Assembly: GCA_049975425.1 (NCBI GenBank)
Contig: JBNGDI010000006.1
Span: 48,193 to 112,192, forward strand
Source of the DNA: HyVt-105 sp049975425
GTDB lineage: Bacteria > Bacteroidota > Bacteroidia > Bacteroidales > VadinHA17
Direction: 5' to 3'
Length of the DNA: 64,000 nt
Positions 8,716-17,348 of the stretch are shown one piece after another. The translations under genes and the position numbers were made by a program. A model generated the notes under the pieces. The model saw only the letters and a program-made list of their open reading frames with translations, did not search any database and was not told the origin of the DNA. Each line of letters begins with the position of its first letter. Positions within the stretch are counted from its first letter, which is position 1.

Positions 8716-10698
8716 TTACCGGATTTTGATATCGTCCGGCATTTCGAACCGTTCGTATTCCACGATCAGATCACCTGATTCAGGAACATGAATTTCTGCC
8801 CTTCTGTTCAGGGCCCGTCCCTCGGGACAATCGGCACCGTTTTCGTACCGGTTTCGGGCTATCGGGTTGTTTTCACCTTTTCCCGATACGCTGATCCTTG
8901 TTTTCCCAATTCCTTTTGATATGAGGTAATCACGTACGGCACCTGCACGGCGTTCGGAAAGTTTCTGATTGTATTCAGCCGGACCAATGGCATCGGTATG
9001 GCCGATAATTTCAATATTCAATCCGTTGTGTTCCTCCAGGATTTTTACCAGTTTGTCAAGTTTAGCCTTTTCTTCTGCGGTGATGGTTGCCCTGTCAAAA
9101 GCGAAATAGACATGTTTCAGGGTAATGATTTCGGGGGGAACCGCAACCAGTGTGGCGTTTACCATTACTTCCGAAAGAGAATAATCGGATGGAAGATGAG
9201 CTTCCCTGACAAGGGGTTCGTAACCTTCACACGTGAATGTGAGTGCATAGGTGCCAGGCACCTTGCTGGTGTAGTGATATTCGCCGGTTGAAGGATCGAC
9301 CGGCAGGGTTGAGGGCTGAGTACCTGAGGGGCCGGATATATTAACCTTTATGTCTGTTACTTCCGGTACAGTTTTATCCTCAAGGGTTACTTTTCCGGTA
9401 ATCAGTACGGGTCTTGGGTTTTTATCAGAATAAATCTCATATCGGTAAATGTCTTCCTGCCCGTAACCATCTTCGGTATATCTGGCAAAGTAGGCGTTTA
9501 TACCGTCATTCACAGGCATGAAGAAAAGGTCCTCGTCGGAGGTATTAATGGGATAACCCAGGTTGACCGGTGTGCTCCAGTTCCCGTCATCGTCAAGGGA
9601 GGAAGTAAAAACATCGTAACCTCCCATGGTTTCGTGCCCCTGGGAACTGAAATAAATGGTTTTTCCGTTATTCACCATGAAAGGGGTTTCTTCATTGAAA
9701 GGGGTATTGATTGCCGGCCCCATATTTTCAGCGGGGCCCCAGTCGCCGATGGTTTCATCCCAGCGGGAAAGATAAAGGTCAAAACCGCCGTATCCTCCGG
9801 GTTTGTTGCTGGTAAAAATCAGAACGGACCCGTCCTCGGAAACGCAGGCATGGTTTTCCCAGTATTTGGTGTTGACATTCTTCCCGATTTTTTCTGCGGG
9901 TTGCCATTCTCCGTCTATTTTCCGGCTGAGGTAAATGTCGCTGTTGAAATCATCGTCTTTGGAAAGAAACAATTGGTTCCCGTCTGATGAAAGGCATGTA
10001 GGATACATGTCTCCGTCTGAAAGGATTTCCGGGCTGAGATTGACCGGATCGCTCCACCGGGTGCCAGATTTTTCGGTATAAAATATCGCATCATAGAATT
10101 TCAGGCCGGTAACGAATATCAGTGTTTCTTCATCGGGTGTGGTAACCGGTTTGAAATTTGGAAACTGATCATTTATGGGTGGACCCAGATTAGCTGCATC
10201 GAAAGGGACGGGATTTTTCATATATTCTCTGGCGTTCTCGCATGCATTGATCTGCTGGAGGATAAAATTGCGATTAATGGTATCTCCGTTTTCTATTAAT
10301 GCCAGATACTGGTCAAAAATCTGACAGGCTTCATCAAAGCGTTCCTGTATTCGGTAGGCGGCTCCCAGATAATAATAGGCTTCCAGGGGTGCTCTGTCTT
10401 CCCTGTGATTCCCTTCCCTGTAAGTGGTTGTGGTATTTTTTACCGCTTTTTCTAGATAGGGAATGGCTTTCTCTTTTTGTCCCGGCAGATTGATATAACA
10501 CATGCCGATGCGGTAACAGATATTGGCATTATCGGGATCTATTTCATAAAGTTCAAGAAAAAAGGGGAGGGCATCGGCATATTCTTCGTATAGCAAGAAA
10601 TAATCCCCGTCAAGGAAGGTTTCCTTGAAATTGACTTCCTGTGCGAATGTGGTGGAAAATAATAGACAGGAAAACAGAAATACCAGAGCTTTTTTCAT
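8716..10698 (-). CDS. PorE-like envelope protein with OmpA C-terminal domain (TPR-PD40-CRD-OmpA)
   Basis: 660 residues. Signal peptide MKKALVFLFSCLLFSTTFAQ, TPR-like helices about 25-160, PD40 propeller about 175-420 with FTSNKPGGYGGFDLY and YFSSQGHETMGGYDVF, CRD about 430-515, OmpA_C about 525-640 with GHTDAIG near 566 and NRRAEI near 631. It has the same domain order as PorE, the T9SS component that links PorP in the outer membrane to peptidoglycan, and of the five paralogues is the best candidate for a true orthologue. A candidate promoter and an upstream hairpin (10756-10789) suggest it heads its own transcript. There is no lipobox, so it is a predicted soluble periplasmic protein. Confidence 0.82.
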   Translation of the reverse strand: MKKALVFLFSCLLFSTTFAQEVNFKETFLDGDYFLLYEEYADALPFFLELYEIDPDNANICYRIGMCYINLPGQKEKAIPYLEKAVKNTTTTYREGNHREDRAPLEAYYYLGAAYRIQERFDEACQIFDQYLALIENGDTINRNFILQQINACENAREYMKNPVPFDAANLGPPINDQFPNFKPVTTPDEETLIFVTGLKFYDAIFYTEKSGTRWSDPVNLSPEILSDGDMYPTCLSSDGNQLFLSKDDDFNSDIYLSRKIDGEWQPAEKIGKNVNTKYWENHACVSEDGSVLIFTSNKPGGYGGFDLYLSRWDETIGDWGPAENMGPAINTPFNEETPFMVNNGKTIYFSSQGHETMGGYDVFTSSLDDDGNWSTPVNLGYPINTSDEDLFFMPVNDGINAYFARYTEDGYGQEDIYRYEIYSDKNPRPVLITGKVTLEDKTVPEVTDIKVNISGPSGTQPSTLPVDPSTGEYHYTSKVPGTYALTFTCEGYEPLVREAHLPSDYSLSEVMVNATLVAVPPEIITLKHVYFAFDRATITAEEKAKLDKLVKILEEHNGLNIEIIGHTDAIGPAEYNQKLSERRAGAVRDYLISKGIGKTRISVSGKGENNPIARNRYENGADCPEGRALNRRAEIHVPESGDLIVEYERFEMPDDIKIR

Positions 10699-10721
10699 GG
10701 GCCTTGGGATTTGAAACCAAA

Positions 10722-10729
10722 CAAATTTA
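10722..10729 (-). promoter_or_regulatory. Candidate Bacteroidota -7 element (TAAATTTG) for the gene starting at 10698
   Basis: On the minus strand TAAATTTG matches TAnnTTTG 24 bases before the ATG at 10698, just downstream of a hairpin. The -33 position reads TTTC rather than TTG, so the match is partial. Confidence 0.45.
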
Positions 10730-10755
10730 ATAATTTAATTCACATGAGGAAAGAA

Positions 10756-10789
10756 ATGAAGGGATTGTTCATTTGACCAATCCCTTCAT
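10756..10789 (-). terminator. Perfect 12-bp inverted repeat between two PorE-like genes
   Basis: ATGAAGGGATTG (10756-10767) and CAATCCCTTCAT (10778-10789) pair perfectly around a 10-base loop. Read on the minus strand, the stem is followed by TTTCTTTCC, a modest T-rich tract. It probably terminates or attenuates the transcript of the 942-residue gene and separates it from the four genes downstream. Confidence 0.55.
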
Positions 10790-10815
10790 GAAGTCATTCA
10801 GTCCGGCAGACCTTT

Positions 10816-13644
10816 TTATCCCCGGAGGTCATGGTTTTCTCTGTTTTTTTTCTTTCTTCTGGTCAGAATAAGGAACAGAACAAGCAGGAACAATATACTG
10901 CCGCCAGTAAGCCATACGATCCATGATCGGCCCGGCACCTTTTCTTCTGAGAGTATTTCAATTACCTCATCGGCCAGCTCGCTGTGTTTATCCATCAGTT
11001 TGAAGAGGAGGTCCCAAACCTGGTTGGCAGTATACGGATAATTAACCGACTGCTGCAATACATATTCCAGTAATTGCTCCGGTGTCATTTTCCGGACCAT
11101 TTCATAGTCAAGGCCTGAGAGGAAATCTTTCAAAGCTCCTTCCGATGAATTTGTCAGGCTTTCAAGGAATGCCAGTACATCTATTTTTCCCCCTGAAGCC
11201 AGGGCGGACACCAGCCTGAAGACTTCTTCCTTCTCGTATCCGAAGAATTCGGCTTTTCCTATGAGGTATTCCACGAGTTCCTGGTTGTTTGTAATCCCTT
11301 CGCGGTCAGGTTCAAGCTGTTCAATGGATGATTTCAGTGTACCTTCGGCCATCTCCTCCATTTTGCCCATCAGTTCCCTGACTTTTTGTTCCTCTGCGGC
11401 TGGTGAGATCATCAGGATCCTGCGTATATCTTTGTCGCTGAATGCATAGTTTTCCGAGAGGGCATTCAGGTGTTCGATGAGTCGGAATGAGGTGCTGTCA
11501 GTCCATATGACACTGTCGATACGGCTGACTACCTCTTTCATTTCACCAAGGGCATGCCGGTTCAGTTTTTCCAATATGCCGGTGGTAGTCAGGGAAGCCA
11601 CCTGGTCGCGGTACCTGAAAAGAGTATCGACCTCAGCCGGCTGGTTGCTTTCATTTACCAGGTACTTCCGCAGATCATTGATAGAATATAATTTCGATTG
11701 CTGAGGATCAGTATTTTCAATCATACTTCTCCATTCCTTCCCGGAAATGTCTTTCAGTTCTTCCATAGCGCTCAACACTTCGGCGGGAACCGGTTTGACT
11801 TTAGTGCGCGGAGGTTCGTAAGTAACCTCCGTTTCTTTTATGGTACGGTTACCGGCCTGATCTGTCAATGTAAAACGCAAAATGGTCTCACCTTGCAGGG
11901 GGTCGAATGTATACCGGGTTTCCGTTTTTCTGATATTGAACTCTTCACGGTTCACTACCACACTGTCCCTGATGGTTTCCACAAGCAGTGTGGCATTCTT
12001 TTCAGTGGCCAGATCAATTCTGACTTTCCCTTTTGTAATGTAAACGGTCGTATCAGAGACTTCAAGTTCGGCAATCAGATCGGCTTCTTCAAGGGTTTTG
12101 TTCAGGGTAAAGGAATCCCTGCGTTCAAAAGGCTCAATCATCAGCCGGTCTGTGGCAGGAATGAAACGGTCTGCCTCAAAAACTACATGATAATTGCCCT
12201 GAACCAGGTTGGTTTGATAACGCCCCGATGTATCGGTTTTAACCACAGAAGCCGTATCGCCGGTTTCCGTGTTGATGAAACAAACCTTAACGGCTTCTGG
12301 CCGATAGCCCTGTGTGGTTCTCAGTCCAACCATTCCGCTGATAAGGTATTTCTTCGGATGTTCATCGGAATATATTTCGAGTTCAAAAATATCCTGTTCA
12401 CCGAAACCCTCTTCGCTGTACATGGCGTAATAGACAAGGTATCCCTCACCAATGGGATAGTAGAAAAGATTGTCGTCAGGGGTGTTTACCGGGTATCCCA
12501 TGTTCATTGGAGCCGACCAGGTGCTGTCGCTCAACAGGTTGGAATAAAAAATATCATACCCTCCGATATTGAAATGGCCGTAGGAGCTGAAATAGAGAGT
12601 TTTGCCGTCATGGGATATAAACGGGGCATCTTCATTATACGGAGTATTGATTTTGTTTCCCAGGTTAACGGGAGGCCCCCATTCACCGCCCACACTGTCG
12701 CGTGTGGAAACATAGATATCCAGGTCCCCGTAACCCCCTTTCCGGTTGCTGGTAAAATACAGGGTTTTTCTGTCGGCTGATATGGAGGCATGTGATTCCC
12801 AGTATTTTGTGTTGATATGGTCGTTCAGTCTCTTAATGCGTGACCATTCCTTACCGTCATAATAACTAACGTAAATATTCCCGTCGTAACCATCAACTTT
12901 GTACAGGTACAGTTCTTTTCCGTCAGCAGAAAGAGAACTGGTATAGAGGTCATCGTCTTCTCCCAGCTGGAATGTGAGGTTTTCCGGTTCGGTCCATTTT
13001 CCGTCCACTTTTTTTGAGAAGAAAACGGCATCATAGAACTGAAGTTTCCGCATGAAAACCATCATGGTCCTGTCCGCCGACACAACGGGATTGTAGTCGG
13101 AAAACCTGGAATTGATCACTTCGCCCATGTTTCTCATATCCAGAAACATAGGATTTTGCATGATCTTTTTGGCATTTTCACAGGCACGGATCTGTTCATC
13201 CACAAGATCCAGGTCATACTTTTTTTCGTCCACAGAATTTTTGAATTGCCGGTATGCTTCCAGTGCTTCGTCAAGATTGTTGTTTACACGGTAGGCATCG
13301 CCCAGGCGGAACAGGGCCTCGGGCGGCGCATTATTTTCCCTGATATTTTCTCCCCTGTATTTATCCGAAGTGTGCCGGGAAGCTCTTTCCAGGTAGTCAA
13401 TTGCTTTGTCTTTCTGCCCGGGGGTATTCAGATAACATACTCCGATACGGTACCTGATATTATGGTTGTTGGGGAATTCCCGCAACATCTGAAGGTAAAT
13501 GGGGAGTGCCTCGTTGTATTCTTCGTACAGAAAATAAGCATTGGCTTCTTTAAACCGTTCTCTCCAGTCAATGCCTTCCTGAGAAGAACCGTTATACGTG
13601 AAAAGCAGTGATACAAGAATGATCAGGAGTGTATACCGCTTCAT
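10816..13644 (-). CDS. Large PorE-like protein with Ig-like, helical-repeat and C-terminal membrane anchor
   Basis: 942 residues from the ATG at 13644, first in transcription order of the array. Signal peptide (MKRYTLLIILVSLLFTYNGS), TPR-like helices about 25-160, PD40 propeller about 175-425 (YFTSNRKGGYGDLDIY, YFSSYGHFNIGGYDIFY) and a CRD about 432-520. Then an Ig-like beta segment (about 535-612), about four copies of a 60-70-residue helical unit (about 655-898), a single transmembrane helix (about 908-928) and a basic tail RRKKKNRENHDLRG. With an N-terminal signal peptide the tail would face the cytoplasm, anchoring the protein in the inner membrane. No OmpA or SPOR domain is present. The function is unknown; a scaffold role is inferred. 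Confidence 0.75.
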   Translation of the reverse strand: MKRYTLLIILVSLLFTYNGSSQEGIDWRERFKEANAYFLYEEYNEALPIYLQMLREFPNNHNIRYRIGVCYLNTPGQKDKAIDYLERASRHTSDKYRGENIRENNAPPEALFRLGDAYRVNNNLDEALEAYRQFKNSVDEKKYDLDLVDEQIRACENAKKIMQNPMFLDMRNMGEVINSRFSDYNPVVSADRTMMVFMRKLQFYDAVFFSKKVDGKWTEPENLTFQLGEDDDLYTSSLSADGKELYLYKVDGYDGNIYVSYYDGKEWSRIKRLNDHINTKYWESHASISADRKTLYFTSNRKGGYGDLDIYVSTRDSVGGEWGPPVNLGNKINTPYNEDAPFISHDGKTLYFSSYGHFNIGGYDIFYSNLLSDSTWSAPMNMGYPVNTPDDNLFYYPIGEGYLVYYAMYSEEGFGEQDIFELEIYSDEHPKKYLISGMVGLRTTQGYRPEAVKVCFINTETGDTASVVKTDTSGRYQTNLVQGNYHVVFEADRFIPATDRLMIEPFERRDSFTLNKTLEEADLIAELEVSDTTVYITKGKVRIDLATEKNATLLVETIRDSVVVNREEFNIRKTETRYTFDPLQGETILRFTLTDQAGNRTIKETEVTYEPPRTKVKPVPAEVLSAMEELKDISGKEWRSMIENTDPQQSKLYSINDLRKYLVNESNQPAEVDTLFRYRDQVASLTTTGILEKLNRHALGEMKEVVSRIDSVIWTDSTSFRLIEHLNALSENYAFSDKDIRRILMISPAAEEQKVRELMGKMEEMAEGTLKSSIEQLEPDREGITNNQELVEYLIGKAEFFGYEKEEVFRLVSALASGGKIDVLAFLESLTNSSEGALKDFLSGLDYEMVRKMTPEQLLEYVLQQSVNYPYTANQVWDLLFKLMDKHSELADEVIEILSEEKVPGRSWIVWLTGGSILFLLVLFLILTRRKKKNRENHDLRG

Positions 13645-13776
13645 GGGCAATTGGTTTATACGAAAATAGTAATTTTAAGTGAAACTCTTTATTAAATTTT
13701 CGATTTCCGCTAAAATAAGTGGAAGGCTGCAAATAAAAATGGGAAGGCAATATCTCCTTTATGCGCACAGCAAAAG

Positions 13777-13807
13777 CAGGACGTAAGGGTTGGATATTTC
13801 CGTCCTG
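13777..13807 (-). terminator. Weak terminator hairpin downstream of the E2 gene
   Basis: CAGGACG (13777-13783) pairs with CGTCCTG (13801-13807). On the minus strand the stem is followed by CTTTTGC. It lies 44 bases past the E2 stop, in a 206-base gap that otherwise shows nothing clear. The loop is long (17 bases). Confidence 0.35.
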
Positions 13808-13850
13808 TTATGGAATATAATCATGGCAGGTAAATGTTTGAAGGGAATTT

Positions 13851-15242
13851 TCACACTACCCTGTCGGTGTCGAAATTTTCAAGATATTCCGCCACTTTTT
13901 TGAGGTACATGCCGCCCAGTGCTCCGTCAACCACCCGGTGATCATAGGAAAGAGAAAGGATCATGATGTGTCTGATCCCGATGGCATCGCCTGCCGGGGT
14001 TTCAATAACGGCGGGTTTCTTCCTGATGGCTCCGATTCCCAGAATGGCGGCCTGCGGCTGATTGATGATAGGAGTTCCTGTGAGGCTGTCAAAAGTGCCG
14101 AAATTGGTGATGGTAAAAGTACCTCCGGTGATCTCATCAGGTTTCAGCTGGTTGCTGCGGGCCCTTCTGGCCAGATCATTTACCGTTTTTGCCAGCCCTA
14201 TGAGATTTTTTTCATCAGCATTTTTGATCACCGGCACAATCAGGTTCCCATTGGGCAGGGCCGTGGCCATTCCGATATGGATGTTTTTCTTTTTTATGAT
14301 ACGGTCGCTGTCCACCGAAACGTTAACCATGGGATAATCACGCAGGGCAAGAGCTGCTGCCTCAATGAACACGGGCATGAATGTGAATTTTTGGCCTTCG
14401 CGCTGCAGGAAAGTATCCTTTACCCGGTTCCTCCATTCAACCACTGCTGTCATATTTACTTCTATAAAGGACGTAACATGAGGAGAAATCTGCTTGGAAC
14501 GAACCATATGTTCAGCAATAAGCTTTCTCATACGGTCCATCTGAATGATTTCATCCTCACCTGAAGATGCCGTTACGGCACCGGCTGCGGCCTGCTGCTT
14601 CAGGTCCGGTTTCCGGGCAGTTGTTTCATTTGCAGCCTGTTCTGGCTGTTTCACCTTTCTGGTTTTTCTCTGTTCCAGATACTGCAATATGTCGTTTTTC
14701 GTAAGCCGGTTATTTAATCCTGTGCCCTGAATGCTGTCCAGTTCATCGGCGCTGAGGTTCTCTTTTTCCGCAATACGACGGATAAGAGGTGAGAGAAATC
14801 TTCCCGATGGGGTATGACTTGTTTGTTCCGGGGGAAGAGGGACCTCCTCAGCTTCAGCAGCCTTTTCCAACGGCTTTTCCTGTACCGGAGATTCTTTTTC
14901 CTCTGATTCAGGCTCTGGTTCTGTTTTCTTTCCGGAAGGAGTGCTTTTGATCCTTTCCACCTCTTTCCTGACTTCTTCCGTAGCGGAACTTTCCATTTCC
15001 TTTTCGGTTTCCAGTCGCGCAATGGCCTGCCCTACCTGAGGGGTTTCACCTTCTTTGACCAGAATCTCCTTTACTATGCCGGAGTATGGGGAAGGGACCT
15101 CCGAGTCAACTTTGTCTGTGGCAATTTCAACCAGCGAATCGTCTTCATTCACATGGTCACCTTCCTTAACCAGCCATTTGGTTATGGTTGCTTCAATTAC
15201 TCCTTCTCCCATGGCAGGGAGCATTATTTCTACTTGAGCCAT
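13851..15242 (-). CDS. 2-oxoacid dehydrogenase complex E2 (dihydrolipoyl acyltransferase)
   Basis: 463 residues. It transfers an acyl group from lipoyl-lysine to CoA as the core of a pyruvate, 2-oxoglutarate or branched-chain 2-oxoacid dehydrogenase. One lipoyl domain (about 1-80) has the lipoylated Lys in EIATDKVDSEV. A charged Glu/Lys/Pro-rich linker follows, then the peripheral-subunit-binding domain (about 147-190, FLSPLIRRIAEKENLS) and the catalytic domain (about 235-460) with the active-site motif DHRVVDG. No E1 or E3 gene is adjacent, so the substrate is open; Bacteroidota enzymes of this form are often annotated as branched-chain type. A 95-base AT-rich gap upstream probably holds its promoter. 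Confidence 0.9.
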   Translation of the reverse strand: MAQVEIMLPAMGEGVIEATITKWLVKEGDHVNEDDSLVEIATDKVDSEVPSPYSGIVKEILVKEGETPQVGQAIARLETEKEMESSATEEVRKEVERIKSTPSGKKTEPEPESEEKESPVQEKPLEKAAEAEEVPLPPEQTSHTPSGRFLSPLIRRIAEKENLSADELDSIQGTGLNNRLTKNDILQYLEQRKTRKVKQPEQAANETTARKPDLKQQAAAGAVTASSGEDEIIQMDRMRKLIAEHMVRSKQISPHVTSFIEVNMTAVVEWRNRVKDTFLQREGQKFTFMPVFIEAAALALRDYPMVNVSVDSDRIIKKKNIHIGMATALPNGNLIVPVIKNADEKNLIGLAKTVNDLARRARSNQLKPDEITGGTFTITNFGTFDSLTGTPIINQPQAAILGIGAIRKKPAVIETPAGDAIGIRHIMILSLSYDHRVVDGALGGMYLKKVAEYLENFDTDRVV

Positions 15243-15337
15243 GAATAGTAATGATTGAAATGTATGTAAAATTTATCCTGCTAATGATCAACAAAATCAG
15301 AACATTTAAATATAAAAATACTAAAATAATAACAGAA

Positions 15338-17281
15338 TTACCTGTCCAAATGTTTACGGGCCTTCCAAATAATTTTCATATCCGTGACCGGGCTGTAGTC
15401 TCTGGCGTAAACAAGATTCCCTCTATTGATCACTTCTTTATGTTCCGTACCGGGGGGCAGGGTATACAATATCCCCGGCCGGATATCAGGAAGTGACTGA
15501 TCCTCTGTGTTGTGAAGAGGATAAAATCCTACCCAGCTGCATTTTCCCAATAGAACAAGGAAAATATTCCTGAGCAGTCGGAGCGGTTTGGGGAAAAGGA
15601 AAAATGTAATCGGGAAACAAACCAGTAGCAGGACGGAAAGTGTCATATCCAGCAACCGTTTGTTCCTTCTGGAAGAGGCCTGTGTAATGGTATTGAAATG
15701 GAGCAGGAAGAGTTCCCCCGGGGTATGGATGGAGTGATTGCCAATGACCGACGCACTTTCGGGAGGGGCTATTTTATATTCCACCGGAAACCGGTTCAGC
15801 CGGTTCATGCAATGAATGATTGTACCGGCAGGGATATCCCGGGCACAGAAAATTACTTCGCAGGCCTGGTGGACCCTGATCATCTCTTCCAGGTCGGCTG
15901 CCAGATATGATGCATCAGAAGAACCGTTAGGGGGTGAAGCTATACCGGCCAGTTCACAGGATGTTCCGGAAAGATTCATCAGCTCGTAAACCCTCCGGGC
16001 TTCTTCTTCGCTTCCGGCAATAAGTATTCTTTTCTTTCTGTCACCGGCCAGCCTGAACTGTGTCCATGGCATCCAGTGCATTCCCAGCCTGAAAATCAGA
16101 AGAGTTCCCAGGGTCCAACCACTTCCGGCCAGGATCAGCATGCGGGAAAACCTGAAATGTTCCGGGAGAAGGGCATAGATTATCAGGATTGTGACGGTTC
16201 CGGCCAACCAGCCTGCTGTTATACGCGAAAGGCGTACGGGCGGGTCGTATCCTCCGGCCAGGAGAAGGCTGATCAGCCAGATCATGATCATGCCCGGGAT
16301 CAGAAACAGGTAAAAACCATCAGGATAACTGCCTCCTTCAGGGAATCGGATCTTTTCCCACAGCGGGGTCAGTATCAGGAAACCGGACAGAATCAGCAGG
16401 GCATCTACTGCCGGGAACAGGATCCTCTTAACAAAACGCCTTAGGATTGAAAACCCTGCACGGCAATATATGGCTCCTTTGATCAGAAAGGAAAGCAGTC
16501 GGGCATGAGTGGATGTCAGGTGCTTTTCTGCGAAGGTCAACATGGCCCGGTAGAACAGAATCACATACTGAATGCTTGATTTTTTTGTGCTTTCGCCCTT
16601 GTAATGTATGATAGAGGTCTCGGGAAAGTATATTACCTGGTGACCTGCCTGCAGTATCCGGTACGAAAAATCAATATCTTCCCCGTACATAAAATAGTCC
16701 TCATCCAGCAATCCTACTTTGTCCAGCACCGTTTTTCTGATCATCATAAAGGCGCCGGTAAGGACTTCAATATCAGCTGTTTCAAATTCGTTGAGGTGTC
16801 CCAGATAATATTTGCCCAGGGTTTTAGATCTCGGAAACAGCCGGGTAAGTCCGGATAATTTGAAGAATGCCACCGAAGGTGTGGGCAGGGCTCTTTTTGA
16901 TTCGGGTAAATATCTTCCTTTTCCGTCTACCATTCTAACGCCGAGTGCCCCTGCATCAGGATGTTGATCAAGGTATCCTATGCATTTTTCCAGCGTATGT
17001 TCCCCAACCACGGTATCAGGATTCAGGAGAAGCACATATTCGCCTGATGAATGCCGGATGCCCTGATTACAGGCATGAGAATACCCTGTGTTGACCTTGT
17101 TTTCAATGAGAATGACCCGGGGGAATTTTTCCCTGACCATCCGGCAGGAACCGTCCACCGAATGATTGTCAACTACAATGATTTCTGTTTGTATTTTCCC
17201 GGCTGCTTTCTGAACAGAATGCAGACATTGTTCCAGGAAGAACCTGACGTTGTAATTGACAATGACAACGGATAGCTTCAT
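15338..17281 (-). CDS. GT2 glycosyltransferase fused to a degenerate polyprenyl sugar-transferase-like module
   Basis: 647 residues from the ATG at 17281 (MKLSVVIVNYNVRF). Residues 1 to about 230 are a family 2 glycosyltransferase: nucleotide-binding strand, VVDNHSVDGS, LLLNPDTVVG and YGEDIDFSYRI. About 285-400 holds several hydrophobic helices. About 418-505 is a Rossmann-like part (KRILIAGSEEEARRVYEL) as in WcaJ/EpsE-type initiating transferases. About 545-645 resembles their C-terminal transferase (KRLLDMTLSVLLLVCFP ... DIRPGILYTLPP ... DMKIIWKA) but lacks the usual catalytic acidic motifs. It likely acts in polysaccharide or glycolipid synthesis at the inner membrane. The C-terminal part may be non-catalytic. 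Confidence 0.8.
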   Translation of the reverse strand: MKLSVVIVNYNVRFFLEQCLHSVQKAAGKIQTEIIVVDNHSVDGSCRMVREKFPRVILIENKVNTGYSHACNQGIRHSSGEYVLLLNPDTVVGEHTLEKCIGYLDQHPDAGALGVRMVDGKGRYLPESKRALPTPSVAFFKLSGLTRLFPRSKTLGKYYLGHLNEFETADIEVLTGAFMMIRKTVLDKVGLLDEDYFMYGEDIDFSYRILQAGHQVIYFPETSIIHYKGESTKKSSIQYVILFYRAMLTFAEKHLTSTHARLLSFLIKGAIYCRAGFSILRRFVKRILFPAVDALLILSGFLILTPLWEKIRFPEGGSYPDGFYLFLIPGMIMIWLISLLLAGGYDPPVRLSRITAGWLAGTVTILIIYALLPEHFRFSRMLILAGSGWTLGTLLIFRLGMHWMPWTQFRLAGDRKKRILIAGSEEEARRVYELMNLSGTSCELAGIASPPNGSSDASYLAADLEEMIRVHQACEVIFCARDIPAGTIIHCMNRLNRFPVEYKIAPPESASVIGNHSIHTPGELFLLHFNTITQASSRRNKRLLDMTLSVLLLVCFPITFFLFPKPLRLLRNIFLVLLGKCSWVGFYPLHNTEDQSLPDIRPGILYTLPPGTEHKEVINRGNLVYARDYSPVTDMKIIWKARKHLDR

Positions 17282-17348
17282 CGGGATCAAAAATAAGTAC
17301 TACCCCTGTCATTTCAAACGGAGCAACCGAATGGAACGGGTATTTTTT

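Noticed and set aside
11698..12780. 360-codon open frame on the plus strand
   Set aside because: It is antisense to the propeller-encoding part of the PorE-like gene; composition reflects that gene's codons and no family features appear.
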